Shown: positions 16,787-26,067 of the stretch, piece after piece
Position numbering within the stretch: the first letter of the stretch is position 1
Layout: each line of letters begins with the position of its first letter
Source: Shimia sp051201625
Lineage (GTDB): Bacteria > Pseudomonadota > Alphaproteobacteria > Rhodobacterales > Rhodobacteraceae
Reading direction: 5' to 3'
Length of the DNA stretch: 64,000 nt
Assembly (NCBI RefSeq): GCF_051201625.1
Contig: NZ_CP179203.1
Coordinates: 2,728,001-2,792,000, forward strand
Made by a program: the position numbers and the translations under genes
Notes under the pieces: model-generated
Told to the model about the DNA's origin: nothing
The model's input: only the letters and a program-made list of their open reading frames with translations
The model's database searches: none

Positions 16787-18338
16787 TCGATTTCTCATGT
16801 CTAATGTGCTGCTTCTTATTTCTAAGTGCAAAAAATGCATTGCGCCTATGATCATGTCCACAAAGAGATCCAAGCAACTCATGTATGTCATCTGTTACTG
16901 GTGGGCCTAAGTCGTCCTCATCATGGATTGAGAAATCCCCCTGAATCAGTTTGGGTTCTTTGCGATCTATCTTAGGCACCACTCCCACCACTTCCTCGAA
17001 TGCCGCTGCCATAATTCGTTCGAGTGTAGCCTCGTATCCGTGATGCATTAGGAAGCTGTCATGCAAGGGAAGAACAGCAATGTTGTGATCTGCAAAGTGT
17101 AACAGCACCTTTTCTGCAATGTCGCTATCTAACCTCTGCAAGCGTAGGCCCATACCCGTATAGAAGTGGTGTGCTATCGGTTCATGGAAGGCGATGATCG
17201 CCTCTGAGAATTCTCGCCAAGTTAATCCAAACTGGCGAGGTTTTACTCTCTTGGGGGGCTGTCGCAGTGGTCTGAGGGAGTTTAGCATTGCGTTGAATGC
17301 GGCCTTCACTGCGCTGCGCAGTTCTTTTTTGGTCACGTCCTGCGGTAAAGACGATGAGGGTATTACATCTGCATAGCAATCAGCAGGCCTTAATTCTCCC
17401 GCCTGCGCATACAGAATGCTAGGGTGCTGGTTTGAGTAGTCCAACTCCACCATTTTTTTTCCGTTGACCGCTAAATGATGGCGATATTCTTTTGGTATGT
17501 TTTGCCACCACCCACCATAGAAGCGACCTCCTGTTTGCAACTTGGGATCGTTAAAGACCCGATAAATGCTGCGCTGATCCATCCTAATGGTGCGTTGCTC
17601 TACAGGGTCATCAGCAAGACGTAGTTGGAGGTCAGTAAGTTCATCATCAGGTATTTCGAGGTCATACCAGTATAGCGATAGAGCCTTATTGATCCGCTCT
17701 AAGTTTGCCCGCATGCGCTTGGTATCATTTGTCTCAGTTACAGCTAAGGAGCGCTTTCGTTTCACGCCTGTAGCATCTACTTCCTTTGCTCTAACCTTTA
17801 TCAGTTCGGGGTCTTTATATTGTGGCACAATCACTGGCAGGACACTCAGTTCTTCATCCTTAAACAAGCTAAGCAACTGATCTGTGGCCACGTATCTAGT
17901 TAGCCTACTGGTAGGAGTCCCATCCTTCATACCTTTACGATCGTGAAAGCCCTCCTTCGTGATGAAGAGGTAGCCTAACTCAATCAGCCCATTAAAGGCT
18001 CTTTCAACATGAATGCTGTAGGTCAGCATTTGGTCAGGCCTGCTACCCGCATAGCTGTATTGCCCCCGTTTAATGGAAGCTTCACCCTTCCGATGCCTTT
18101 GCAATACGACAGCTACACAGTCTCTTACTAAGCGTTCCACTGAGTAGTGAAGCTTCTCTAACCCGTCTCCTTTTAGCCTGCGCTTAGACTTACCTGTTTC
18201 AGTCCAAACATGTTCCTGCAACTCATCGACTAGCTGATCTACTACTTCATAAAACCTTTGATACCGAGTATCCCTCCAAGCTAAGCCTGAACTGTTGCTT
18301 TGATTGGGTTTAGCTGATGCTGTATTAGGGTCTGGCAA
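16779..18338 (-). CDS. Large element protein with family-A-polymerase-like motifs (519 aa)
   Basis: Probably the replication protein of one of the integrated elements. Seen in the sequence: a helical N-terminal part with a winged-helix look (residues 60-160), then GGRFYGGWWQNIPKEYR (270-286), VELDYSNQHPSILYAQ (298-312; D300), RSAVKAAFNAMLNS (341-354) and AVLPLHDSFLMHHG (421-434; H426, D427). Their order and spacing recall motifs A (DYSxxxxR), B (K...FN) and C (xHDE) of family A polymerases, but the match is partial and this is inference. The gene starts with TTG. A paralogue with the same motifs, divergent elsewhere, lies at 23.86-25.43 kb. Confidence 0.5.
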   Translation of the reverse strand: MPDPNTASAKPNQSNSSGLAWRDTRYQRFYEVVDQLVDELQEHVWTETGKSKRRLKGDGLEKLHYSVERLVRDCVAVVLQRHRKGEASIKRGQYSYAGSRPDQMLTYSIHVERAFNGLIELGYLFITKEGFHDRKGMKDGTPTSRLTRYVATDQLLSLFKDEELSVLPVIVPQYKDPELIKVRAKEVDATGVKRKRSLAVTETNDTKRMRANLERINKALSLYWYDLEIPDDELTDLQLRLADDPVEQRTIRMDQRSIYRVFNDPKLQTGGRFYGGWWQNIPKEYRHHLAVNGKKMVELDYSNQHPSILYAQAGELRPADCYADVIPSSSLPQDVTKKELRSAVKAAFNAMLNSLRPLRQPPKRVKPRQFGLTWREFSEAIIAFHEPIAHHFYTGMGLRLQRLDSDIAEKVLLHFADHNIAVLPLHDSFLMHHGYEATLERIMAAAFEEVVGVVPKIDRKEPKLIQGDFSIHDEDDLGPPVTDDIHELLGSLCGHDHRRNAFFALRNKKQHIRHEKSNV

Positions 18339-18383
18339 TGCTTATTCCTTACTTACGTATCCTATTGATCGGGGTACATCAGA

Positions 18384-18919
18384 GGGAGGCCTTTCCCCAT
18401 ACTAGTAGGACTTAGAGCATAACCGATCACTCTCATGATGTGAATCCTCCAAATGTGACAACTTGTGCACACCGTTGATCTCCCCTTTGATCTGACGAAA
18501 CAGTCAAGCTTGGCCTAAACACCTTGCATTCAGCTAGGTTTACAGTTCCTCACCACCAATCTTGGGTCAGGTCCATATACGATACCCCTAGGGGTGGGGG
18601 TGGCACTCGCCCCCTACCGCTGAATGCCCCTGAGAGACTCTGTAAGGCCCGTACAAGCCCATCAGATTCATCCGTCAGCCACCTAGCATACAAGCCAGTA
18701 TCGCCCTGTATGACTCACTGAGAGTCTCTGGCGACTAGGGCCACAGGGGCCCCTACATGCCACGTGCACGTGCAATAGCCCTGAGCCTCAGCCGTAGACC
18801 AAACCGTAGACCAATATGGCCCTGTTGCAGGAACCAGAATGAGACAGTAGCCTTGTTTTGTAAGGTTAATGCTAAACGTTGGTGCCTACTGGCGGAGCCA
18901 TCCCCGTGTGGGGGCACCA
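18384..18919 (-). repeat. Right arm of the 537-bp inverted repeat with att-like end
   Basis: Reverse complement of 12149-12685. The outer end (18904-18919) is CCGTGTGGGGGCACCA, identical to the last 16 bases of tRNA-Thr including CCA. The paired GTAGACCA motifs lie at about 18.79 kb. The two arms enclose 5.7 kb of cargo: DUF1330, pentapeptide, Sel1 and the polymerase-like gene. Confidence 0.9.
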
Positions 18920-19063
18920 CTACTAACCTTAAAGCATTGTAATACCTCACTAATTCGACTGATCAAGTGAGCCGTAGACCATGCTGGCAACCAAATCTAA
19001 TAGCTATACGTTCCAAAAGGACGGCATTTGGTATTTCTCGAGAAGAGTTCCTGCTGATTTACG
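18904..19063 (+). repeat. Left arm of a 160-bp perfect inverted repeat
   Basis: The reverse complement occurs at 21054-21213. It spans the att-like 16-mer, the integrase upstream region and the first 28 or so codons of the integrase (MLATKSNSYTFQKDGIWYFS onward), after which the left copy leaves the family at 19064. The left copy is thus a duplicated, truncated integrase start. Confidence 0.88.
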
Positions 19064-19069
19064 AGGTGA

Positions 19070-19555
19070 ATGCTGATTATGTTACCGACTGTTATAGTGC
19101 AACATGGTCTAATAGTTTCTTATCAAACAGCCAAAAAGCAGTATGAAGATTTTTTTGGAAGTAGAAAATATACTGAGAAAACCCGCCAGGCAGTGTTAAG
19201 CATTAAGCTTTATTTAGAGGTTATTCCTCAGATAGGCGCCACATTTGAATGCCAATATTTAAAAGGTACAGTCAAAAGTGTACATCACAAAGTTGGGCTG
19301 CCAGCGTTTGAAAATAGTCGAATAGTAAAAGGTGGTTTAGTAGCTTTTTATAAGGGTTTTAGAATAACTTCTTATCAAACAGCCAAAGAATGGTATGTGA
19401 TTGAACTTGAAGATGAGAAAGATCGTTTTGACCGCAATACAAATTGGGAAGACCTAGAAAAATTAGCTGACGGACAAAAAGCATGGATAAACATTCAATG
19501 GATTGGAGAATGGGCTCAAGTCAAATCTGATTACAAGTTCAAATTACCCCGATGA
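19070..19555 (+). CDS. Hypothetical protein (161 aa)
   Basis: A basic soluble protein of unknown function. The internal repeat SYQTAKKQYED (about residues 17-27) and SYQTAKEWYVIE (about 101-112) suggests two copies of one unit of roughly 85 residues. The first residues (MLIMLPTVIVQHG) are hydrophobic but arise at the junction with the truncated integrase sequence, so the start may be artificial. Its stop overlaps a following membrane-protein frame. AT-rich composition fits cargo. No domain recognised. Confidence 0.45.
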   Translation: MLIMLPTVIVQHGLIVSYQTAKKQYEDFFGSRKYTEKTRQAVLSIKLYLEVIPQIGATFECQYLKGTVKSVHHKVGLPAFENSRIVKGGLVAFYKGFRITSYQTAKEWYVIELEDEKDRFDRNTNWEDLEKLADGQKAWINIQWIGEWAQVKSDYKFKLPR

Positions 19556-19760
19556 TAACCAACTATTTAATGATGCTAACACTGTGATTAGAAAATGGCC
19601 TACATCAGCTTCTGGCTTGGTGCTCTTTACGCTTATTGCTATCGTTTTGATTGTACTGCTATTCGATAAATCTGCCTACACTCAAGAAGAGATAGATTGG
19701 TGTGCTGCTGAACGTCCGATAGTGCCCATAGATATATGTGCTAGTGAGTTTGGTTATTAG
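19503..19760 (+). CDS. Possible single-pass membrane protein
   Basis: A + frame overlapping the end of the previous gene. One strong membrane helix (SGLVLFTLIAIVLIVLLF) follows KWPTSA, and a short external part carries two Cys (WCAAERPIVPIDICASE). The TTG start at 19503 is only the first possible one; GTG at 19584 would give a shorter protein. Function unknown. Confidence 0.4.
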   Translation: MENGLKSNLITSSNYPDDNQLFNDANTVIRKWPTSASGLVLFTLIAIVLIVLLFDKSAYTQEEIDWCAAERPIVPIDICASEFGY

Positions 19761-19954
19761 TATGGCGACTTTTCGAAAAAAAATTCATTGAAGCGTTGTA
19801 AAATATCAAAAACGTCAAAACCATTATAGCTTGGAGTAAACTGAAGTAATTTAATAGATCATCTATGAATCGGGGTAACTACTTGTGCTGTACTCATATG
19901 TTTATTGCTGATTAGATCTCACATCTTCAATCTTGGCTTGCCTTTGGGTTGCAC

Positions 19955-21136
19955 TTATTCACCAAATCTACGATCAGAGCCTCTCATTTGCGTTATATAA
20001 TTGTTTAAAATCTTAATTGGATGTCCATCGCCATAGCTACTCCCCACCCCATGAGTGAGCCATCCACCAATTTGATCAATTACATCGCTTGGGCATTCTA
20101 CGCCCCTAAGCCTGTCTCGCATTGAATGACGTAAGCTATGGATTGTATAGCCTTGCCCAATTTTCGTCTTCAGCCACTTATTCAAAGCAGCACTAGCTGA
20201 GTTTGCGTTAGTGCGTTGACCATCATTGTAATTTGGGAATGCAAACTGACTGCTATCAGGCTGTGCTAATATACGTTCTGCTGCCCACTTAGCTGAACCA
20301 ACCAGTGGGATTAATCTAGCACTGCTTGCTGTCTTCAGGGATCGCCAAGGATGAGGCCTGATGTTGACGCACAGGATACCATCTTGCTCAATAAAGTCTG
20401 ATCTCAGCAGCCCAGCGCCCTCAGCTAAGCGTAACCCAGTGTCAGCTATTAGGGCTATCAGCCATCGCTTCTCATCGTCGGCTTTATAACACTCAGCTTG
20501 TACCTTCATGATGTCATCAGACTTAACAGCGAGCCGTTTCTTAACCCCAACACTGTGATCAAAATAGACGTTTGAGAATGGGTTGACGATTGCTAGTCCA
20601 AACTCACTTAGGGCTAAATTTATAACGGCTCTAACAGTTCCAAATACCCTAGCAACAGAAGCCCCATTCAGGCCCTTAGAAAATAGATAATCACGGAACT
20701 TGGTAGCATCAGACCGCACATAATCTTTGAGGTCTTTCATCCCACAGCAATCAATCAGATAGCCACAGGAACGCCTCACAGCAGCTTCAAAGGTTGGTGG
20801 ACGATCAAGTCCTTTCAAACGCAGATAAACGGCTACAGCGGCCTTAAGCGAATGATCATCGATAGAAGACACAGCTGCTAGATCCTGAACAGCATCAGCG
20901 AGTAAATGCTTGCCTGGCAAGTCATCCGAAGAGATACGCAAGATATGCCAATGCCGATCTAACTTAGCAGCATCACTCATCGCCCTAACACGAGCATCCC
21001 TGACAGACTTAGTCCTCAAAGAATAAGCAATCCTACCCGTCCGATAATGCCTACGTAAATCAGCAGGAACTCTTCTCGAGAAATACCAAATGCCGTCCTT
21101 TTGGAACGTATAGCTATTAGATTTGGTTGCCAGCAT
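19955..21136 (-). CDS. Tyrosine recombinase / element integrase (393 aa)
   Basis: A site-specific recombinase that would insert and excise an element at the tRNA-Thr end. The N-terminal FQKDGIWYFSRRVPADLR is the DUF6538-like start common in alphaproteobacterial integrases. A SAM-like core-binding domain follows at about residues 80-190. The catalytic domain shows the first Arg in DTGLRLAEGAGL, HSLRHSMRDRL (H-x-x-R) and GGWLTHGVGSSYGDG with the Tyr nucleophile. The gene is full length. The ATG lies 62 bp from the att-like 16-mer at 21198, inside a CCGTAGACCATG motif that is probably an arm site, suggesting self-repression. Fragments of close relatives lie at 8.15, 10.7 and 19.0 kb. Confidence 0.93.
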   Translation of the reverse strand: MLATKSNSYTFQKDGIWYFSRRVPADLRRHYRTGRIAYSLRTKSVRDARVRAMSDAAKLDRHWHILRISSDDLPGKHLLADAVQDLAAVSSIDDHSLKAAVAVYLRLKGLDRPPTFEAAVRRSCGYLIDCCGMKDLKDYVRSDATKFRDYLFSKGLNGASVARVFGTVRAVINLALSEFGLAIVNPFSNVYFDHSVGVKKRLAVKSDDIMKVQAECYKADDEKRWLIALIADTGLRLAEGAGLLRSDFIEQDGILCVNIRPHPWRSLKTASSARLIPLVGSAKWAAERILAQPDSSQFAFPNYNDGQRTNANSASAALNKWLKTKIGQGYTIHSLRHSMRDRLRGVECPSDVIDQIGGWLTHGVGSSYGDGHPIKILNNYITQMRGSDRRFGE

Positions 21137-21213
21137 GGTCTACGGCTCACTTGATCAGTCGAATTAGTGAGGTATTACAATGCTTTAAGGTTAGTAGTGG
21201 TGCCCCCACACGG
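21054..21213 (-). repeat. Right arm of the 160-bp inverted repeat, with att-like site
   Basis: Perfect reverse complement of 18904-19063. At 21198 it reads TGGTGCCCCCACACGGACT, which agrees with the tRNA-Thr end for 19 bases, then diverges. Confidence 0.88.
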
Positions 21214-21473
21214 ACTTCAGGTCAAGCCCTTTCAGGGTTCGCTATACGTTCCTGACGTCACGGCGCTCAACCTTTGTACGTGTACACACGACGAACCGCT
21301 GTTGTTCCTACTGTATCTCAAATGGGCAACCTTTTTCTTTGTTTTGGATTCATAGGTGGGAACCCGATCAGTCCAAAATCTTTGATGAGAATCTGTAGGG
21401 GCCCCGTGGACACCGAGAAAGCAGTCAGTAATGTGAGGGCAGAAACACAATTTACCCACTGAAGAGTTTTACG
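21214..21473. other. No recognisable feature
   Basis: About 260 bases downstream of the att-like site. No credible frame, RNA gene or terminator was found. Confidence 0.45.
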
Positions 21474-21776
21474 ATGAAGATGCCCATTGCCTTAGCCATT
21501 TCCACTAGCTTGTTGTTCGGTTGCATGGACGGCTTGAGCGTAGACTACGACTCTCGTCGTGACGTTGTTATTGAAGGCGTGCCACATGTCGTCTTTGCAC
21601 TGCGTGTGGGTGGCAACACTTATTACGCAAGGGAAAGCGACCTTACGGGTGGCCGTGTTGATCCAAACGACTTTCGCCAAAATGTCCTCGCCATTGAGGC
21701 AGTAACTGGTTGTCAGGTTGACCGTAGTACGATCACCAATGCTGGTTTGGTAACTACTGCACAGGTGAAATGTTGA
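21474..21776 (+). CDS. Small lipoprotein (100 aa)
   Basis: An exported lipoprotein. MKMPIALAISTSLLFGC is a lipoprotein signal with lipobox LFGC; the Cys at 17 would be lipidated. The mature part is short and beta-rich (VVIEGVPHVVFALRVGGN, then YYARESDL) and has a Cys pair (GCQV and VKC at the end). The family is not recognised with certainty; the layout resembles small lipoproteins of marine Rhodobacterales. It is convergent with the serine recombinase gene downstream. Confidence 0.65.
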   Translation: MKMPIALAISTSLLFGCMDGLSVDYDSRRDVVIEGVPHVVFALRVGGNTYYARESDLTGGRVDPNDFRQNVLAIEAVTGCQVDRSTITNAGLVTTAQVKC

Positions 21777-21876
21777 TCCTCAAAAGCAAGTTGTCGTGCA
21801 TTTCTATTGTCATGGATGCTGAGAGGAAACCAAACCCCACGGGATGCTTGCGAAGTTTTAGGTAGTGTTCTGTAGA

Positions 21877-22575
21877 CTACCAACGAGCCTTGAGCCTCTG
21901 AACCGTAGTAGCCTGCCAGACTGTTGAACGTCCTGATGGAGTTTGAACACCGCGCTCCGTGAGGAACCTTGCGAGAGCCTTTGCAGTTGCATCTGGTGAC
22001 ATGCCACAGTCCTCAATGAACTGACGCATCTTCTGGGCTGTCTCGTCTGCCTTGGCCTTCTTACCTTCTACGGCCTTGAGACAGTCCTCACGGGTGCCAG
22101 TGCGCCCAACGAACTTCGTCTTGTCGTCCTTGCTGTATGCGCCAAGAACTTGACCACGGGCCTTTGCAGCCGCCAGTGCATCCTTGGTTCTCTTGCTGAT
22201 TGCACGGGCCTCATTTTCGGCCACAATTGCTAGGATACCAACGGTTAGTTCATTGGCGTCGGGGTTATCTGCAGCAACAAACTTAACGCCAGACTTTTGC
22301 AGACCGAGAAGGAAGTGTGCATCCCGTGAGAGACGGTCGAACTTGGCCACGACCAGAGTTGCATCAAGGGCGTTACAAAGGCGAATTGCTTTCTCAAGTT
22401 CTGGGCGGTGGTTCTTACGGCCACTTTCGACTTCAACGACTTCTTCGACCAAATCCCAGTTGCCACCGTTGAGATATTGAGTGACGGCCTCACGTTGGGC
22501 TTCCAAACCAAGGCCAGATTTCGATTGACGATCAGTACTGACGCGAAGGTAAGAAACGAATTTGCCGTGTGCCAT
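21877..22575 (-). CDS. Serine recombinase, resolvase/invertase family (232 aa)
   Basis: A small serine recombinase. The catalytic Ser13 lies in SYLRVSTDRQSKSGLGLEAQ, and the domain continues with VVAKFDRLSRDAHFLLGL and EARAISKRTKDAL. The C-terminal part (about 140-232) is a short helix-rich DNA-binding region ending VWQATTVQRLKARW, as in resolvase-like proteins. The ATG is preceded by GAGGA at 8 bases. Proteins of this size act as resolvases or invertases on mobile elements. It may have produced the inversions seen nearby, but no crossover site was found. Confidence 0.9.
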   Translation of the reverse strand: MAHGKFVSYLRVSTDRQSKSGLGLEAQREAVTQYLNGGNWDLVEEVVEVESGRKNHRPELEKAIRLCNALDATLVVAKFDRLSRDAHFLLGLQKSGVKFVAADNPDANELTVGILAIVAENEARAISKRTKDALAAAKARGQVLGAYSKDDKTKFVGRTGTREDCLKAVEGKKAKADETAQKMRQFIEDCGMSPDATAKALARFLTERGVQTPSGRSTVWQATTVQRLKARW

Positions 22576-22726
22576 GGGTGCGATCCTCAAGAGGTTACAT
22601 ATCTTGAATCGTTCGTATCATGATTCGTAACCACATGAAAGAAGCCAGAACGTCACTTGCGCGGGTCCACAAAACTTGAAATATGAAACGGCTAGATATT
22701 TATAAATTTACAATGGGAGTGTGGCT

Positions 22727-23378
22727 TTGAAAAAAACTGTTTCTGACTTTATCTTTGATTGTTGTTCCTTCGGGGCTTCTTGCAGAAGATACCTTGCTGG
22801 AAAAATGCCATACCATGTCCACTGATGACGTTCGCCTGACTTGCTACGACAATGCCTCTGGCTATTTGAAGTCGACGCCAGACCAGCCTGACGAAATTGT
22901 AACCGAAGCGACAAGCGTTGTGCCAGACGAGAAGCTTGACGGAAAACAATGGCAGTATACAGATGAAACCAGTGCGCTAGATAGCCGAAAAGATGTGTGG
23001 CTTAGCTTGATCAGCAACAACACCGAAGGCAACTCTATTGGCTCGCCTATAAGAGCCACACTGTGGGTTCGCTGTATGCAGAATAAAACTAACCTTTTGA
23101 TTGGTTTTGACCGATACACCACCGACAATCAAAACGTTAAGTACAAATTAGATGATGGTCCAGTTCAAAAGCAGTGGATGGAGACTATGAATGGCGGAGA
23201 CGGTATCGGGATTTGGTCAGGCTCACGCGCGATCCCTTTCATAAAGAAAATGTTTAGCAAGGATAACTTAGTAGTCTCATACAACACCTACACTGGACCA
23301 GTAGAGTTTTCCTTTGACATCTCTGGTCTCAGAGAGAGGATCGACCCATTGGCAACAGCGTGTCAGTGGAAGCCCTAA
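22727..23378 (+). CDS. VasI/TagO-like exported protein with a frame problem at its start
   Basis: A periplasmic protein of the VasI/TagO type (PF11319-like). The long frame contains the family features: LLEKCHTMSTDDVRLTCYD, WQYTDETSALDSRKDVWLSL, IRATLWVRCMQNKTNL, and the C-terminal DISGLRERIDPLATACQW. Its natural start is TTG at 22727, 7 bases after GGGAGT, followed by seven A's. With six A's the protein would read M-K-K-L-F-L-T-L-S-L-I-V-V into the signal peptide in frame. With seven, the TTG is out of frame. Options are slippage on the A-run, use of TTG at 22755, or a recent frameshift. No type VI secretion genes are in the window. Confidence 0.65.
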
Positions 23379-23863
23379 TCCATCATAATATGAGGACGGA
23401 ATTGACCGAAACACATTTAATGTTGGTGTCTCAAGGAAAGGGTCACACGATCAGGACCTAGTGAGACTGGGCTACACCGTTACCGGGGCATGGGTCAGAG
23501 AAAGACCACCTGTGAAGGTCATCCAGCTAGCCATCTGGCTTTCACACGAAATCATGCCAATGGGGGTGACAGGGGAATATGAGGTTAGCCCACTACCAAA
23601 GGAATATGCCCCTACAACGGAATTGGCCTTTAAAAACCCGAAGGTATGGCGACAGGCTAAGTCTGCAAGATAGTCTATCTGATACGGGTCCTAGTGCTGA
23701 TCTGGCGCTATACCTCGGGTGACCTAAACACTGGATACGCCCTTTGTTCACCAATAATATTTCTGAGAATGTCCGATAGAAATCTCACCAAGATAGACGC
23801 ATGTAACATGCATTGACATATTGGATCACACTTGTTGGATTGACGACAAAACGAGGTGAGCCA
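23379..23863. other. Intergenic with a doubtful 70-codon frame
   Basis: A frame at 23461-23673 (GTG start) has no ribosome site, no domain and mixed codon use, so I do not call it a gene. Nothing else was recognised. Confidence 0.4.
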
Positions 23864-25426
23864 ATGACAGATGACCTTCCCAAAATTGACCGCTGGAACT
23901 CAGAACCTCTGGATGTTCACACATGGTCGGATCATCCAGAGATAAAAGCCCTGTGCGATCAGTTGTATGATGAAGCTGGATTGTCGGTCTTAGAGCGTAA
24001 AGGTAATCGCAAGCCGAAGAGGACGGTAAGGGAAAGCCTCAGGGTGCTTATACTCGACCTCTACGTGAAGTGGCTCAAAGACCCATCCATCAGTGTTGGA
24101 TTCAGCAAGTCCATGAAGGATTACAAGGTGGGTAGTCGTTACAACGGCCTCTTCGTTCCCCGGAAGATTATCGAAGTGGAAGAGCTTCTAGTGGATGCTG
24201 GCTATGTTGAGGAATTGCCGCACTTCAACAGCCCCGACAGAACCGCCCGTAGCTACACGACACGGATCAGGCATACAGAAGCCCTGAGATGCTTATTTAA
24301 CAATCTCACCATCGACCTTCACGACATCGATACCCATTCCAATGAAGAGTGCATAATCCTTCACGACAAATACGTTGATGACCCGGATGACGATACCAAT
24401 CGAAAGATTGAGTACAGTGAGGAACAGCTTCCACCAGATGAGCTTGCCTTGTTGGACACCCTCAGGTCACAGCTTCATGCCTACAACGCTTTGCTAAAAC
24501 GCACCTTCATCGACATCCCAAGCTACACGTCATCAACATTCAAGCGCACGATAACCAAGGGACGTAATGCGGGTCGTCAGCAAACCATATCCCTTGGCTC
24601 TGACAACAAGTTTGTGACCCGAGTTTTCAATGGTGGACTAGCTGGAAAGTGGCAACTTGGGGGTCGCTTCTATCGGGGTTGGTGGCAGCAGATCGACAAA
24701 GAGGACCGCTCTAAAATCTACATCAACGACCAACCAACACTAGAAGTGGACTTCAAAGCCTTTCACCCCAACCTGTTGTCAAATGAGCTAGGGGTGCGCT
24801 TGGCTGATGATCCCTATGACCTTGGGGAATTGATACTTCCAGATGTGATCACGACACAAGAGCAGCAGAGGGCATATGTGAAGCTACTGGTTCTGATGGG
24901 GATCAATGCTGATAGTGACAAGAAAGCCTACCAAGCATTCCGTAACAGTGATCGTAAGGACAAGCTGGGCCAAAGCCTTACTGATCTTCAGTTAGGTGCG
25001 CTTCTGAATGCCTTCACAAACAAGCACTCTCAGTTTGATGGTATACTCAATACGGGCCAAGCCCTTCGACTGATGAACATAGACAGTCAGATTGCGAACT
25101 TGGTAATTGATCACTTCACCCAGAAAGTCATCCCAGTTCTGTGCATCCATGACAGCTTCATCATTCAGTATGACAAGGAACCTGAACTACGACGTATCCT
25201 AGATCAAGCGACCCATCAGATAACAAACTATACGGTAGACCACGACATTAAGAATGAACGACACAATCATTCTGGGAAGGTATCTGGAAATATTAAAGGG
25301 TATGAAGAACCTGTAGTAGTACAATTCCATACGCCTATCCGTATTGAACCTGTTAGCCAGTATCATGATAGGAAGGCTAAGTTTACAAAGTGGTTAGAAC
25401 TATCAGGGAATATTCTGACTGGTTAA
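23864..25426 (+). CDS. Second protein with family-A-polymerase-like motifs (520 aa)
   Basis: A paralogue of the 519-residue protein at 16.78-18.34 kb, alike mainly around GGRFYRGWWQQIDKEDRSK (267-285), TLEVDFKAFHPNLLS (292-306; D296) and VIPVLCIHDSFIIQYD (422-437; H429, D430), and in the two-part layout with a helical N-terminal half. The motif order resembles motifs A and C of family A DNA polymerases; YVKLLVLMGINADS would be in the position of motif B. Role inferred: replication or repair protein of an integrated element. The ATG at 23864 follows GAGGTGAG, a clear ribosome site. No integrase adjoins it directly. Confidence 0.5.
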   Translation: MTDDLPKIDRWNSEPLDVHTWSDHPEIKALCDQLYDEAGLSVLERKGNRKPKRTVRESLRVLILDLYVKWLKDPSISVGFSKSMKDYKVGSRYNGLFVPRKIIEVEELLVDAGYVEELPHFNSPDRTARSYTTRIRHTEALRCLFNNLTIDLHDIDTHSNEECIILHDKYVDDPDDDTNRKIEYSEEQLPPDELALLDTLRSQLHAYNALLKRTFIDIPSYTSSTFKRTITKGRNAGRQQTISLGSDNKFVTRVFNGGLAGKWQLGGRFYRGWWQQIDKEDRSKIYINDQPTLEVDFKAFHPNLLSNELGVRLADDPYDLGELILPDVITTQEQQRAYVKLLVLMGINADSDKKAYQAFRNSDRKDKLGQSLTDLQLGALLNAFTNKHSQFDGILNTGQALRLMNIDSQIANLVIDHFTQKVIPVLCIHDSFIIQYDKEPELRRILDQATHQITNYTVDHDIKNERHNHSGKVSGNIKGYEEPVVVQFHTPIRIEPVSQYHDRKAKFTKWLELSGNILTG

Positions 25427-25514
25427 TACTAGTAAGAGGGATAAACTTAGGGACTGTCTGTTAAGCCTCTCCCATTACTAGAACAAATAGAGATTATCGT
25501 CAGAGAGAGGCCAA

Positions 25515-25931
25515 ATGAAACTAGAGTTCCACCATATCAATTTCGTATCTGAAAACGTGGATCGCTTGCATGATTTCTACACGCAGGTGCTTGGCCTAGA
25601 TGACATTCCAATCCAGTCATTCCCCAGACCCAATGCGACTAATTCAAGTGGCTATGACGGAAAGATTAGATTTGCCACAGACGGCAAGATGCAAATGCAC
25701 CTAGCTACTAAGGACCTGACAGTAGCTTTCAAGAATGGTGAGGTCATCAACCCTATTGAAAAAGGTCATATAGCCTTCAGAACCGACGACATTGGAGCCT
25801 TCATGGTCCTTCTGGACAACAAGGGTATCCCGTACTCCGATTATGGCACAGCTTTCGCCAAAGAATGGCATCAGGTCTTCTTTCACGACCCAGAAGGCAA
25901 TGTAATCGAAGTCCACCAATCAGTTGGATAA
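25515..25931 (+). CDS. VOC/glyoxalase family protein (138 aa)
   Basis: A single vicinal-oxygen-chelate domain. It starts KLEFHHINFVSENVDRLHDFYTQVLGL, with the first His ligand (FHHINF), and ends FFHDPEGNVIEVHQS, with the typical Glu and His of the last strand. HIAFRTDDIGAF holds the central His. VOC proteins act as lyases, dioxygenases or resistance proteins; which one cannot be told. AGAGAGG lies 8 bases before the ATG. It is a stand-alone gene in accessory DNA. Confidence 0.88.
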   Translation: MKLEFHHINFVSENVDRLHDFYTQVLGLDDIPIQSFPRPNATNSSGYDGKIRFATDGKMQMHLATKDLTVAFKNGEVINPIEKGHIAFRTDDIGAFMVLLDNKGIPYSDYGTAFAKEWHQVFFHDPEGNVIEVHQSVG

Positions 25932-26067
25932 TTCAGGTCAGACGGTCTTCCACGCACACTTACACGTGATTCCAAGGCGTGATGGTGATGTCGTTGACCC
26001 GAGAGGTGGGGTGCGTGGGGTTATCCCAAGTAAGCAGGGGTATTGATGGCATTCGCCTTTGAGGTGC

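Noticed and set aside
22727..23378. Type VI secretion system hint from a VasI/TagO-like protein
   Set aside because: No other type VI gene is in the window; the family also occurs apart from type VI loci.
23461..23673. A 70-codon + frame starting with GTG
   Set aside because: No ribosome site or recognisable domain, and it is flanked by non-coding DNA; too weak to call.
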